64,000 nucleotides of DNA from Sorangium cellulosum. Its GTDB lineage: Bacteria > Myxococcota_A > Polyangia > Polyangiales > Polyangiaceae. Below are positions 55,896 to 64,000 of the stretch, in pieces. The position numbers were made by a program, and so were the translations under genes. The stretch covers positions 7,826,501-7,890,500 of the forward strand of contig NZ_CP012673.1 of NCBI RefSeq assembly GCF_002950945.1. The letters are read 5' to 3'. The notes beneath the pieces were generated by a model. The model saw only the letters and a list, made by a program, of their open reading frames with translations. It did not search any database and had not been told where the DNA came from. Position 1 is the stretch's first letter, and every line of letters begins with the position of its first letter.

Positions 55896-57089
55896 TCAGC
55901 GGGGGTCGCGCAGCGCCTCCGCCCGCCGGACCGCCGCGCGCCGCAGCGCCTCCGCATCGATATTGCACGTGCTCTCCGTCGAGCAGCGGAGCACGCGCAG
56001 GAACGCCGCCCTCGCCTGCACCCGCTCGCCCCTCGCCAGCAGCGCCTCCCCGAGCAGGAACCACCCCTCCAGGTGCTGCGGATCTGCGTTGAGCAGCCCC
56101 GACAGCACCATCTCCGCCTCCGCGGCGCGCCCGGCGCTCAGCAGCCGCGCCGCCGCCTCGGCGCTGGGCGCCTGCGCGACCGCCCCCGGAGCCGGCGCGG
56201 CCCCACCGGGCGCCGCGCCGAGCGCCTGCGCCGCTCCCGCGGCCGCGCCCCGCCGCTCCCCGGCCGACGGCGGCTGCGCGCTCTCCACGCCCAGCTCCCT
56301 GTGGCTCGGCGGCGCCGGCCTGTCGTCGCCCCCGAGCTGCAGCCAGCCCGCTGCCGGGCCCCGTACGAGCCCCCGGGGCAACGGCAGGATGCTCTCCGCC
56401 GGCGAAAGGATGAGGTGGCCGCCGGGGACGAGCTCCACCGCGAGGCGCGCGAGCAGGCGCGGGACCTGCTCCCGCTCGAAATAGATGAGCACGTTGCGGC
56501 AGAAGATGACGTCGAACGGCCCCGCCCCGAGCGCCGGCTGCGCGTCGGTCAGCGAGGCCACCTCGAAGCGCACGCGCCGCCGCAGCGCCTCCGGCACGCG
56601 CTCGCCCCATTCTGCCGGCAAGGGCGCGCCCACCGCGCTGCGCTGCGGCAGCGAGCCGCTCCGCGCCACCGCGATCGCCACCGGGTTGACGTCGGTGCCC
56701 AGCACCGCCGCGTCCACCCCCGCGGCCCGCGCGCACTGGGCGGCGCTGTACGCCTCCTCGCCCGTCGAGCAGCCCGCGGACCAGATGCGCAGCGGGCCCG
56801 ACCTCTTCTCCGCGAGCCCCGCCAGCGCGCGCTGCAGGCGGTCGAACTGCTCCGGGTGCCGGTAGGCCGCCGTGTGCCCGACCGTCGCGGCGTCGATCAG
56901 CATCGCCAGCAGGGCCGCCCCCCTGGTCTGGCTCACGAGCTCGACGTACTCCGCCTGGCTCTGCCCGGCCGCCCGCGCGCGCTCCCGCACATGCAGGTAG
57001 AGCGTCTCGGGCCACCGCGACGGGGCGTAGCCCAGCCTGGGCGACAGCAGGCGCCCGAGGGCGCGCTCCAGCGAACGATCATCCTTCAC
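55896..57089 (-). CDS. cheR: CheR-type chemoreceptor methyltransferase with TPR-like tail
   Basis: A 397-residue protein, last gene of the chemosensory operon. It should methylate receptor glutamates using S-adenosylmethionine. The SAM site IWSAGCSTGEEAYSAA and the segment FDVIFCRNVLIYF are canonical. The usual T-x-FFR active-site region reads VGHTAAYRHPEQF, so the conserved T/Phe pair is changed and activity may be altered. After ~270 residues a Pro/Ala linker leads to TPR-like helices (AEMVLSGLLNADPQHLEGWF). It starts 11 bp inside cheB. Confidence 0.88.
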   Translation of the reverse strand: MKDDRSLERALGRLLSPRLGYAPSRWPETLYLHVRERARAAGQSQAEYVELVSQTRGAALLAMLIDAATVGHTAAYRHPEQFDRLQRALAGLAEKRSGPLRIWSAGCSTGEEAYSAAQCARAAGVDAAVLGTDVNPVAIAVARSGSLPQRSAVGAPLPAEWGERVPEALRRRVRFEVASLTDAQPALGAGPFDVIFCRNVLIYFEREQVPRLLARLAVELVPGGHLILSPAESILPLPRGLVRGPAAGWLQLGGDDRPAPPSHRELGVESAQPPSAGERRGAAAGAAQALGAAPGGAAPAPGAVAQAPSAEAAARLLSAGRAAEAEMVLSGLLNADPQHLEGWFLLGEALLARGERVQARAAFLRVLRCSTESTCNIDAEALRRAAVRRAEALRDPR

Positions 57090-58026
57090 GGAGGACCGAC
57101 CTCTGCGCGAGCTCGACGAAATCCACGATGCGGATCGGCCTCACGCGCCGCGACGAGAGGAGCGCCGCCCGCGGCATGTCCGGGGCGCTGCATTCCGAAG
57201 GCTCCTGCGCGAAGCAGAGGCCCCCGCCGTCCGCCAGCGCCGGCAGCGCCCTGGCGCCGTCGTCCCCGAGGCCCGACAGCACCAAGGCGATGACGCGCCG
57301 GGCGAGCGGCACCGCCGACGCGAACAGCACCTCCGCCGACGGCCTGTGTCCGCTCACGGGCCCGTCGCTCGTCAGCCTGATCCGCTCGCGCGCGTCGATG
57401 GCCATGTGAAACCCCGACGGAGCGAGCAGGAACTCCGGCGAGAGCGCGTCCCCGGCCCGCGCCGGCCGCGCCCGCGCGCCCAGCCCGCGGAGCGCGCGCG
57501 CCAGAGCCCGCTCCCGCTGCTCCAGCATGTGCTGCACGACCAGCACCGGCACGTCGACGCGCCCGAGCCCCCGCGCCAGCCCCTCCAGGGCAGGGATCGC
57601 CCCCGTCGAGCCCGCGACGAGGAGCACCGGCCCGCCCTGCCCCTGGGACTTCCGCCTGGCGGCACGCAGCACCGCGGCGCGCAGCCGCGCGCGGGCCGAG
57701 GCGCTCGCGAGATCGCGCTTCTCGATGCTGTCGCTGGCGCCCTGCGCCATCGCCTCGCGCACCGCCGCCGAGCCGCGCGGGAGCGAGCTCACCACGACGA
57801 CCCCCGCGCACGCGGCGACCGCCCGGATCACGGACAGGCCGTCGAGCTCGGGCATGAGCAGGTCCACGAGCACCACGTCGGCGATCGAGACCGCGGGCAG
57901 GGCCAGGAGCTCCGCCCCCGTCCGCGCCCGGCCCACCACGCGGATCCGCGCGTCCTCCTCCAGGATCGCCTCGAGCAGGCCCGCGGCGACGTCCGAGTCG
58001 TCGGCGATCACGACCCGCGTCGTCAC
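57079..58026 (-). CDS. cheB: CheB-type receptor methylesterase/deamidase with receiver domain
   Basis: A 315-residue response-regulator methylesterase. N-terminal receiver: VVIADDSDVAAGLL and VLVDLLMPELDG with the phospho-Asp. The C-terminal esterase keeps Ser (VAGSTGAIPAL), His (LVVQHML) and Asp (GLGDDGARALPAL). The start is the GTG at 58026, overlapping the cheA TGA as GTGA. It reverses CheR methylation under control of CheA phosphorylation. The linker has an unusual IEKRD segment after the receiver, typical of the receiver switch Lys. Confidence 0.9.
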   Translation of the reverse strand: MTTRVVIADDSDVAAGLLEAILEEDARIRVVGRARTGAELLALPAVSIADVVLVDLLMPELDGLSVIRAVAACAGVVVVSSLPRGSAAVREAMAQGASDSIEKRDLASASARARLRAAVLRAARRKSQGQGGPVLLVAGSTGAIPALEGLARGLGRVDVPVLVVQHMLEQRERALARALRGLGARARPARAGDALSPEFLLAPSGFHMAIDARERIRLTSDGPVSGHRPSAEVLFASAVPLARRVIALVLSGLGDDGARALPALADGGGLCFAQEPSECSAPDMPRAALLSSRRVRPIRIVDFVELAQRSVLREG

Positions 58027-60170
58027 GCGCCCCCGAGGCTCTTCGCGATGATCTGGCGCAGCTCTTCCTCGACGAACCGCTGCTTCGACAGCACCGCCAG
58101 CACTCCGAGCCCGCGCAGCGCGGCTGCGTTCTGCTCGTTCGCCGCGGTCGTCAGCACCACGACCGGCACCCGGGCGAGCGCGGGCGAGCGCCTGAGCTCC
58201 GCGACCATCTCCAGGCCGTTCATATAGGGCATCTCGATGTCGGTGAGCACCACGTCCGGCGGCGCCTCCCGCGCCCTCGCGAGCCCCTCCCGCCCGTCGC
58301 TCGCCTCCTCCACCCGCAGGCCGATCGCCCGCAGGATACCGCAGAGCAGCTCCCGTGCGACGGGCGCGTCCTCCACGACGAGCGCGAGCGGCGCTCGCTT
58401 CTGCGCGGCGACCGCGGCGAGGGACGCCTCTCGGGGCGCCTGCCGGGCGCTCGCGAACAGCTGCTCCACGTCGAGCAGCAGCAGCGCCGCTCCGTCGGCC
58501 GTCGGCGCCACGCCGCGCACGAGCGGCGAGCTCCACGGCATCTCCTCCGAGCGCACGAGCGCGATCGGCCGCGGGTTCTCGTAGCCGTCCACGCTCACGG
58601 CGAACAGACCCGCGGCGTGGTGCAGCACGAGCGCCGCGGTCCCCGGCTCGGGCTGGCCCCCGCCGCCGAGCACGGCCCCCAGGGCGAACAGCGGGACGAG
58701 CTCCACGCCGGAGCCGCTGGTCAGGCGGACGCGCGGCCCGTCCGAGGTGTGCAGCACCTGCTCGAGGAGCACGACCGAGTGGACGGCGTGCGTCGGCACC
58801 GCGCACCGGAAGCGCCCGCTGACGATGGGGACCACCTCCTCGCCGTGGAGGTGCTTGGGCAGGACGAGCAGGATGTTCGTGCCGAGCCCCGGCCTCGAGT
58901 CGACCCGGACCTGCCCTCCCAGCGCGCCCACCTCCCGCGCCACGACGTCGAGACCGACGCCCCGGCCCGAGATGGAGCTCACGCTGCGGTTCGTCGTAAG
59001 CCCGTGCGCGAACAGGTACGGGATCAGGTCGGAGTCGTCGAGCGATGCGACGTTCGGGACCGACGGCGCGAGCACCTCGCGCAGGCGCGCGAAGTCGACG
59101 CCGCCGCCGTCGTCCTTCACCTCGACGCGCACCGCGGTGTCGGTCTGCACCACGGTGACCGTCACCGTCCCGCGCGGGGGCTTGCCGCGGCTCCGGCGGA
59201 CATCCGCCGGCTCGATCCCGTGGTCCACGGCGTTGCGCACCAGGTGGAGCAGCGCCGGCTCGAGGTGACGCTCCACCGTGGCGTCGAGCAGCCCCGTCCC
59301 CTCGACCCGCGCGTCCACGTCCTTGCCCACCATGCGCGCCGCGCTCCGGACGGCGAGCGACACCTGGTTCAGGAGGCGCTCGGCGCGCACCACCGACGCC
59401 CTGCGGACGACGTCGCCGAGCTCGCCGAGCGCGCGCCCGGTCGCGAACTCGTTGCTGGACCAGTCCGCGCGCGCGGCCCCGAGCGCGCGCTCGATCTCGA
59501 CCCCGTAGCCGAGCGTCTTCGTGATCCGCTCGGCGAACCGGTCCGCCGCCCCGCGCGGGTCGATCTCCACGAGCAGCGCCCGAAGCATGCGCTGGGCCTC
59601 CCGGAGCCGGCGCTGAATGACCTCCCGCTCGCTGTGGAGCCGCTGGAGCTCCCGCAAGAGCGCCCCGACGGCCTCCGCGTCGAGGACCGCGGGCGCGGTC
59701 TGCTCCGGCCGCTGCAGCGCTCCGGCCCCGGGCGCCGCGGCGGCCGCCGCGATCGTGCGCTGCGCGCGGTCCGCAGGCTGCGCGTACGCCCCGCTCGCCT
59801 TCAGCTCGTGGTGCGCCGTGCGGAGGTTTTCCTTCACGCCCTCGACGTCGAGAGCGGCCTCCTCGCCGGCGCTCGTCGAGAGCAGCCCGAGCGCCTCCAG
59901 CGCCCCGAGGATGCTGTCGCCGGTGAGCTGCGTCGGCGGCACGCCGCCCTGCACCGCGTCAATGACGTCCTCCGCCAGCTCGGCCAGGTCGCCCCACAGC
60001 GACAGATCGAGCATGTGCGCCTCCCCCTTGAGCGTGTGCAGGAGCCGACGCAGCACCGGGAGGTTGCCGGTCTGACCCTGCTCGAAGCCGAGCCAGAGAT
60101 CGGTCGCCTCCGCCACGCGATCCGGCATGGCCCGGTGGAACGCGGCGACGAGGTCAGCCTGGCTCCTCAT
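58023..60170 (-). CDS. cheA: CheA histidine kinase with C-terminal receiver (CheA-REC hybrid)
   Basis: A 715-residue signalling kinase. Hpt domain at 1-110 with phospho-His45 in LLHTLKGEAHM; dimerisation helices near 230-280; HATPase with HLVRNAVDHGIE (N-box), DDGGGVD, GRGVGLDVV and RPGLGTN; CheW-like domain with FRCAVPTHAVHSVVL; C-terminal receiver at ~595-715 with VVEDAPVARE, VVLTDIEMPYMNG and the Lys in VLSKQRF. The fused receiver is typical of FrzE-type and other systems that control functions beyond flagella, and may act as a phosphate sink. There is no separate P2 domain. The stop overlaps cheB, and the start lies 17 bp inside the MCP gene. Confidence 0.93.
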   Translation of the reverse strand: MRSQADLVAAFHRAMPDRVAEATDLWLGFEQGQTGNLPVLRRLLHTLKGEAHMLDLSLWGDLAELAEDVIDAVQGGVPPTQLTGDSILGALEALGLLSTSAGEEAALDVEGVKENLRTAHHELKASGAYAQPADRAQRTIAAAAAAPGAGALQRPEQTAPAVLDAEAVGALLRELQRLHSEREVIQRRLREAQRMLRALLVEIDPRGAADRFAERITKTLGYGVEIERALGAARADWSSNEFATGRALGELGDVVRRASVVRAERLLNQVSLAVRSAARMVGKDVDARVEGTGLLDATVERHLEPALLHLVRNAVDHGIEPADVRRSRGKPPRGTVTVTVVQTDTAVRVEVKDDGGGVDFARLREVLAPSVPNVASLDDSDLIPYLFAHGLTTNRSVSSISGRGVGLDVVAREVGALGGQVRVDSRPGLGTNILLVLPKHLHGEEVVPIVSGRFRCAVPTHAVHSVVLLEQVLHTSDGPRVRLTSGSGVELVPLFALGAVLGGGGQPEPGTAALVLHHAAGLFAVSVDGYENPRPIALVRSEEMPWSSPLVRGVAPTADGAALLLLDVEQLFASARQAPREASLAAVAAQKRAPLALVVEDAPVARELLCGILRAIGLRVEEASDGREGLARAREAPPDVVLTDIEMPYMNGLEMVAELRRSPALARVPVVVLTTAANEQNAAALRGLGVLAVLSKQRFVEEELRQIIAKSLGGA

Positions 60171-61728
60171 CCGCGCCCGCCTCCTCGCTGGCCCGCTGGT
60201 CGACCCTCGCCGCGGGCTTCTTGACCCGGAAGGCCCGCGCCGCCGTCTTGAGCTCGTGCGACAGCTGGAGCAGCGACTCGGCGGAGCGCGTCGCGTCCGC
60301 GCTGCTCGTCAGCGTGTCGTTCACCGCCCCGACGATGTCGACGATCGCCGTCTTGACCTGCGCCGTCCCCTCGCGCTGGTGGTCCACCGCGCTGGAGATC
60401 GTCGCCGCGGCCGCCGCCGTGTCGCGCGCCAGCTTGATCCCGTCCTCCGTCGCGAGCACGGACGCGTGCGACGCCGCGTGCATGTCCGCCACGAGCTTGC
60501 GGATGTCGCGCACCGAGTCCATGACGTGCTCCGACAGGCGGCGCATCTCCGCCGCGACCAGCGAGAACCCGCGCCCCACCTCGCCGGCCTTGGTGCCCTC
60601 GAGCGCGGCGTTGAGCGCGAGCAGATCCGACTTGTCGGCGATGCTCTGGATCAGCGACAGGATCTCGCCGATGCGGTCCGAGTGGGAGCTGACCAGGCGC
60701 GTCTGCTCCGCCGTATGCTGGACGCTGACGAGGCTCCGCTGCGCCATCTCGTGCACCGTCGCCGCGTCCTTCGCGATGTGATCCGCGCTCTTGGTGAGGG
60801 CCTCCACGGTCCTTCTGATCTCCTCGAGCGCCGCGTTCTGCTGGTTGGCGGTCGTCTCCTGCTCGCGCACCGACGAGAACATCCCCGCGGCGGCCGAGGC
60901 GACCTCCGCCGAGGTGTCGCCGATCCGCGAGGCGAGCTCCTGAAGGCTCGCCACCATGGCCCGGAACGCGGCGAACAGCTCCCCGTCTCCGGTGATCTTG
61001 CAGGTGAAGTCGCCGCCCGCGACCCGCGCCGCCGTCTCCTGGAGCTCGCGGAGCTGGGCGTTCATGCGCTCGAACGCGCTGACCATGTCCCCGAGCTCGT
61101 CGTTCGAGATCTTCAGGGACAGCCGCGCCGACACGTCGCCGCGGGCGATGCGATCCGCCGCGTCCTTGATGTGCGCCATCGAGCGCGTCATGCGCCCCGA
61201 GATGACCCAGGCCAGCCCCAGGCCGAGCAGCAGGATCCCCGCCGACTGCAGCGCGATGGTCCTGCGCGAGTCGGCCCGGCGCTCCGCGATCCGGTCGCTG
61301 CGGAGCGCGACCGCCAGCGAGCCGAGCTGGCGATCGCCGTTGCGCGACGTGATCGGGGCCTCGCCGATGACGACGCTGGCGTAGTCCCGGCTACGGACGA
61401 CGCGCGCGCTCTCGAGCGCCTCCGCCGCGCCGATCGAGGCGATGCGCGCCCCGCTCGCGTCGTACACGGCCGCCCAGCTCACCAGGGGATCCGTCATCAC
61501 GCTGCGCAGGGTGTCTGGAAAGGTCTCCGCCGGCTGCTCGAGGTCCATGGCTACGCCGATGGGCTCCCTCAGCATCGTGGCCAAGATATCGGCTCGTTCG
61601 CGCAGCTCGGCCTCGCTTGCCCGGGCGGTGCGGTCGGGGATCAACCAGAAGTCCAGCGCCGACAGCACGATCGCCACCGACGCGACGAGGGCGGCGATCT
61701 TCCAGCGGAGGGAGCGGAAAGGGAGCAT
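60154..61728 (-). CDS. Methyl-accepting chemotaxis protein
   Basis: A 524-residue membrane receptor. A first helix (IAALVASVAIVLSALDFWLI) is followed by a ~160-residue periplasmic sensor, a second helix (IALQSAGILLLGLGLAWVIS), HAMP (RMTRSMAHIKDAADRIARGD), and a signalling domain whose tip reads SIADKSDLLALNAALEGTKA / GEVGRGFSLVAAEMRRLSEH. The tip matches the MCP consensus except for EGTKA where EAARA is usual. It feeds the CheA of the same operon. The C-terminus is Lys/Glu-rich and lacks a CheR-docking pentapeptide. Confidence 0.92.
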   Translation of the reverse strand: MLPFRSLRWKIAALVASVAIVLSALDFWLIPDRTARASEAELRERADILATMLREPIGVAMDLEQPAETFPDTLRSVMTDPLVSWAAVYDASGARIASIGAAEALESARVVRSRDYASVVIGEAPITSRNGDRQLGSLAVALRSDRIAERRADSRRTIALQSAGILLLGLGLAWVISGRMTRSMAHIKDAADRIARGDVSARLSLKISNDELGDMVSAFERMNAQLRELQETAARVAGGDFTCKITGDGELFAAFRAMVASLQELASRIGDTSAEVASAAAGMFSSVREQETTANQQNAALEEIRRTVEALTKSADHIAKDAATVHEMAQRSLVSVQHTAEQTRLVSSHSDRIGEILSLIQSIADKSDLLALNAALEGTKAGEVGRGFSLVAAEMRRLSEHVMDSVRDIRKLVADMHAASHASVLATEDGIKLARDTAAAAATISSAVDHQREGTAQVKTAIVDIVGAVNDTLTSSADATRSAESLLQLSHELKTAARAFRVKKPAARVDQRASEEAGADEEPG

Positions 61729-61833
61729 GGGGACGATGACCGGGCAGTGATGTGACGAAGGGCGAGCGACGACCGCGGAATGATACGACCGACACGTGAA
61801 GCCGGATGCGCGACGGCTGGCGTTCCGGGTGCC

Positions 61834-62412
61834 TCAGTCGACGATGCGCGCGAGCCGGAGGAGCTGTGGATCGAAGCGCAGACCGACGGAGTTAGCGTGC
61901 TTCACGTTGAGCAAGAGCTCGGGCTTGGTGCCGGCCAGCCCCACGGAGACGGCGCAGCCGCGCTTGACGTCATCACCGTCGCCGCACACGATGATACGGA
62001 CGACGGAGCCCTCGCGCGTCGGAATCTCGGGGATGATCGAGGACAGGCCGCGCGCCACGTAGACCACCTCGGCCCCGCTGGTGCGCAGCGCCTCCTGCAG
62101 CTGGACCTTGGATCCGTACGTCACGTGCACGGCGGTGGCCGGCCGCCTGGCCACGGAGGTCTTGGCCGCCAGCCTCGAGAGCACGGCCGTCATCGCGTTC
62201 GCGTCCTCCGCGCTCTCGCCCGACTCGTTGCCGACGACCGCGAACACGGCCGCGCCCGTCCTGCTGGCGAATCCGCTCTCGTAGCCGATCGACCGCAGGA
62301 GGATGGCCCCGCGCAGCTCGTGCGGAACGGCAGGCGCAGAGAGCCCCTCGCTGCTCGACGTGGTGAGGATCGCGATCGCCGTCAACATCCGGACTGAAGA
62401 GCTCGGAGACAT
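61834..62412 (-). CDS. YfiR-like (DUF4154) periplasmic protein in the chemosensory operon
   Basis: A 192-residue exported protein. The leader SVRMLTAIAILTTSSSEGLS looks like a signal peptide. The mature sequence follows the YfiR/DUF4154 pattern: AAVFAVVGNE, Ala-Val-His-Val-Thr-Tyr, GAEVVYVA, then a closing LNVKHANSVGLRFDPQLLRL like the family's IN..A....L.FS..LL.LA. In Pseudomonas YfiR is a periplasmic repressor of a diguanylate cyclase (family knowledge); here it sits directly before a chemoreceptor and may feed periplasmic signals to it. AGAGAGG lies upstream of the ATG at 62412; the frame is open 29 codons earlier. Confidence 0.7.
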   Translation of the reverse strand: MSPSSSVRMLTAIAILTTSSSEGLSAPAVPHELRGAILLRSIGYESGFASRTGAAVFAVVGNESGESAEDANAMTAVLSRLAAKTSVARRPATAVHVTYGSKVQLQEALRTSGAEVVYVARGLSSIIPEIPTREGSVVRIIVCGDGDDVKRGCAVSVGLAGTKPELLLNVKHANSVGLRFDPQLLRLARIVD

Positions 62413-62425
62413 CGTGCCTCTCTGA

Positions 62426-62830
62426 TCAGCGTTGAAACGGTTCGGGCGGAGCTGCGAGGCGCGCCGCCTCGGGTCCGGCGGCAGGGAGGCGGCGAGCATC
62501 GATGAGCCAGTGCAGCGCGCCGTCGATCTCGGCGACCCCGATGATATGAGGCATTCCCAGGATCTCCCCCAGCAGCTCTGGCAGCGGCCACACGTGCTGC
62601 CGGTCGAGCTCCACGAGCTTCGGGCCCGCGCAGGGGATCACCCGCTCGCCGCCGCCTGTCGACACGCGCACGTGCCGCGCGGCCGCTCTCGTCGCCGCCC
62701 CTTCGAGCCCATCATCGCCCCAGAGGCAGGCGCCGCGCCGAGGCGCGGGGCCGGCTCCGGCGAAGAGCACCTGCTGCGCCGGGAATGCGCACCGCACCCC
62801 GGCGTGCAGCATGGCGACCACGGCCCCCAC
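62426..62830 (-). CDS. Degenerate CheW-like protein
   Basis: A 134-residue protein starting at a GTG one base after the upstream stop. It has the outline of a CheW domain (VRCAFPAQQVLFA near the N-terminus; HIIGVAEIDGALHWLIDARR at the end, like the I-x-G-...-LLD...L strand) but lacks the middle consensus. It could be a second coupling protein, or a scaffold that has lost CheA binding. Identification is by pattern and operon context. Confidence 0.6.
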   Translation of the reverse strand: MGAVVAMLHAGVRCAFPAQQVLFAGAGPAPRRGACLWGDDGLEGAATRAAARHVRVSTGGGERVIPCAGPKLVELDRQHVWPLPELLGEILGMPHIIGVAEIDGALHWLIDARRLPAAGPEAARLAAPPEPFQR

Positions 62831-62831
62831 G

Positions 62832-63317
62832 TCAGCGGTCCTTGCTGGCGAGCCACTTTACGATGGCCGGCAAGCGCTGCAGGTGGCGCTTCGAGATCAC
62901 CGCGTCCGCCTGGGCTTCCGTCCGCAGGCGCTCGAGCTCCTGCTCGGAATGCCCGGACATCAGGATGACGCTGAGGTGCCCGAGCCGCGGGTTCTTCCGG
63001 AACAGGGTGAGCAGCCGGTCTCCCCGGAGGGTGGGCATGAAGACATCGACGATGACGACGCGCGCCTGATGTCGCACGATCGCCTGCGTCGCTCCGATGG
63101 GCGACGGCAGCACGATGACCTGCCAGCCTGCATCTCGCAGGATGCGGGACACCTCCTCGCGCGCGATCTCGCTGTCGTCGATGACGAGCACAGGCGCGGT
63201 CATCGCTCCGCTCGGAGGAACCACCGAGCTCGCGGATGCGCTCGGCGCGGAGTCTCCATCGTCCGGCGCGCCGGCGGTCGGCGGCTTCGTCTGACTGGTG
63301 GGATGCCGGTCGCTCAC
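62832..63317 (-). CDS. Single-domain response regulator (CheY-like) with N-terminal tail
   Basis: A 161-residue protein. After a ~40-residue Ser/Ala/Pro-rich tail the receiver begins (APVLVIDDSEIAREE), with phospho-Asp in VVIVDVFMPTLRGD, the switch Ser in VILMSGHSE and Lys in VISKRHL. It has no output domain. The GTG at 63317 overlaps the stop of the CheW gene as GTGA, which fixes the start. It is probably the diffusible output of the chemosensory system. Confidence 0.85.
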   Translation of the reverse strand: MSDRHPTSQTKPPTAGAPDDGDSAPSASASSVVPPSGAMTAPVLVIDDSEIAREEVSRILRDAGWQVIVLPSPIGATQAIVRHQARVVIVDVFMPTLRGDRLLTLFRKNPRLGHLSVILMSGHSEQELERLRTEAQADAVISKRHLQRLPAIVKWLASKDR

Positions 63318-63823
63318 GGCCCCAGCTCGACGGCTCTGTCCTCGCGTGACGCGAGGAGCGGACGCGGCGCTCCTCCGGAGGCCGTGAGGAGATGGGTCAC
63401 GTCGAGGAAGGTGACTACCCCCTCGCTGGTGTCGACAACCGCTCCCGGTACGAGCTCCCCGTACACCTTGACCGCGGCGACACATCGCGTCTTGCCCGCC
63501 GGCAATCCCAGGTAACCGCGCGGCGTCCGGCAAACGACGATGCGAAGCGGCGTGACCGCTGGCTCGCCGGCAGGCGCCGACAGGATCACGACGATCCTCC
63601 CCCGGTCCTGGATGATCCCCGACACGCGCGGGTCCGCTCGCGGCAGCGGCAAAGGAACGCGCCACGCGATGACCTCTTCCACCTGCTGCGCCCTCAGCGC
63701 GAATGTCGCGACCCCCAGATCGAAGAGGAGGAAGTCTGCGACGGTCCTCTCCCGCGGGCCCTTGTCCGGGGCGCTGTCGTGCAGGTGGAGCAGCTCCTGA
63801 ACCCGGTCGAGTGCGTCAGACAA
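63314..63823 (-). CDS. cheW: CheW-like coupling protein, first gene of the chemosensory operon
   Basis: A 169-residue protein. After a short helical N-terminus, FLLFDLGVATFALRAQQVEE and VIAWRVPLPLPRADPRVSGI follow the CheW consensus (F.l....fal....v.EV.......P.......GI...RG), and VVDTSEGVVTFLDVTHLL ends the domain. It links receptor to CheA. The tail (LASREDRAVEL) extends about 20 residues beyond the domain. Confidence 0.82.
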   Translation of the reverse strand: MSDALDRVQELLHLHDSAPDKGPRERTVADFLLFDLGVATFALRAQQVEEVIAWRVPLPLPRADPRVSGIIQDRGRIVVILSAPAGEPAVTPLRIVVCRTPRGYLGLPAGKTRCVAAVKVYGELVPGAVVDTSEGVVTFLDVTHLLTASGGAPRPLLASREDRAVELGP

Positions 63824-63968
63824 TGTCCCTCCATGTTACCACGATCAATGAGCCGTGCTCGGAGCTTCACGATTGGCGCCGGCCCCGCTGGCTCCCTCAC
63901 AATCAAGCACCCACGCCGGAAGGCACGGCGTTGCCCGGAGCGTCCAGAGGCGCGGGTGGAAGCGGCGC

Positions 63969-64000
63969 CTAGAATCCATGCGTCACGTTCACCGTCAGGC
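63969..64000 (-). CDS. Possible C-terminus of an outer-membrane beta-barrel protein (cut by window edge)
   Basis: On the minus strand the last ten codons at the right edge read LTVNVTHGF then TAG. Alternating residues and a terminal Phe are the signature of the last beta strand recognised by the BAM machinery. The gene would lie beyond the window and be transcribed toward the chemosensory operon. Very short, so only suggestive. Confidence 0.3.
   Translation of the reverse strand, partial: LTVNVTHGF

Overview
The window looks like chromosomal DNA of a large-genome myxobacterium of the Polyangiales, probably Sorangium or a close relative. The evidence is the very high GC content, a type I polyketide synthase, Hanks-type Ser/Thr kinases fused to AAA/TPR modules, Cys-rich secreted proteins, a protease with a MYXO-CTERM-like tail, a bacterial sphingolipid-type reductase, and genes with many GTGA/ATGA stop-start overlaps. 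This assignment rests on gene content only; no marker gene is present. I see no rRNA, tRNA, CRISPR array or insertion sequence.

Layout. 1-3.8 kb: the N-terminal KS-AT part of a polyketide synthase (cut by the left edge) behind an MFS exporter. 4.5-20.7 kb: a minus-strand type VI secretion (T6SS) cargo island. In transcription order it holds a frameshifted peptidoglycan-binding gene, a VgrG, a PAAR gene broken in a G8 run, an FHA-DUF4123 adaptor, an internally duplicated protein, a Cys-rich protein, a HEAT-repeat protein, a 1559-residue VgrG with a large C-terminal extension, a lipoprotein, a DUF2169 protein and a paralogue of its C-terminal half. No sheath, baseplate or membrane-complex genes are in the window, so this would be an orphan island served by apparatus genes elsewhere. 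20.9-26 kb: a coiled-coil lipoprotein and the first of three giant kinase / cyclase-like / AAA / TPR proteins. 26-42.9 kb: an accessory stretch of lipoproteins, two tiny coupled basic proteins, a 3-ketosphinganine-reductase-like SDR, a Uma2 nuclease, an HsdR_N nuclease, an AAA-nuclease ATPase, a LysR/monooxygenase pair, a phospholipase A2-like lipoprotein and a trypsin-like protease. It also carries several gene relics (deoxyribosyltransferase, SpvB/YD-repeat toxin, ATPase fragment) and unusual repeats.

42.9-54 kb: two more kinase/AAA/TPR giants in tandem, separated by heptanucleotide arrays arranged as a large inverted repeat, then a divergent pair (coiled-coil/FN3-like protein and a Ser/Thr kinase) that appear to share the same coiled-coil module. 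54-55.7 kb: an ammonium transporter. 55.9-63.8 kb: an eight-gene minus-strand chemosensory operon in the order CheW, response regulator, degenerate CheW, YfiR-like, MCP, CheA-REC, CheB, CheR. The right edge shows what may be the last codons of an outer-membrane protein.

The strongest candidate for an undescribed system is the 5.7-20.7 kb VgrG island: two VgrGs, a phospho-peptide-binding adaptor fusion, possible homopolymer switching of the spike tip, and a VgrG whose extension ends in a membrane segment.
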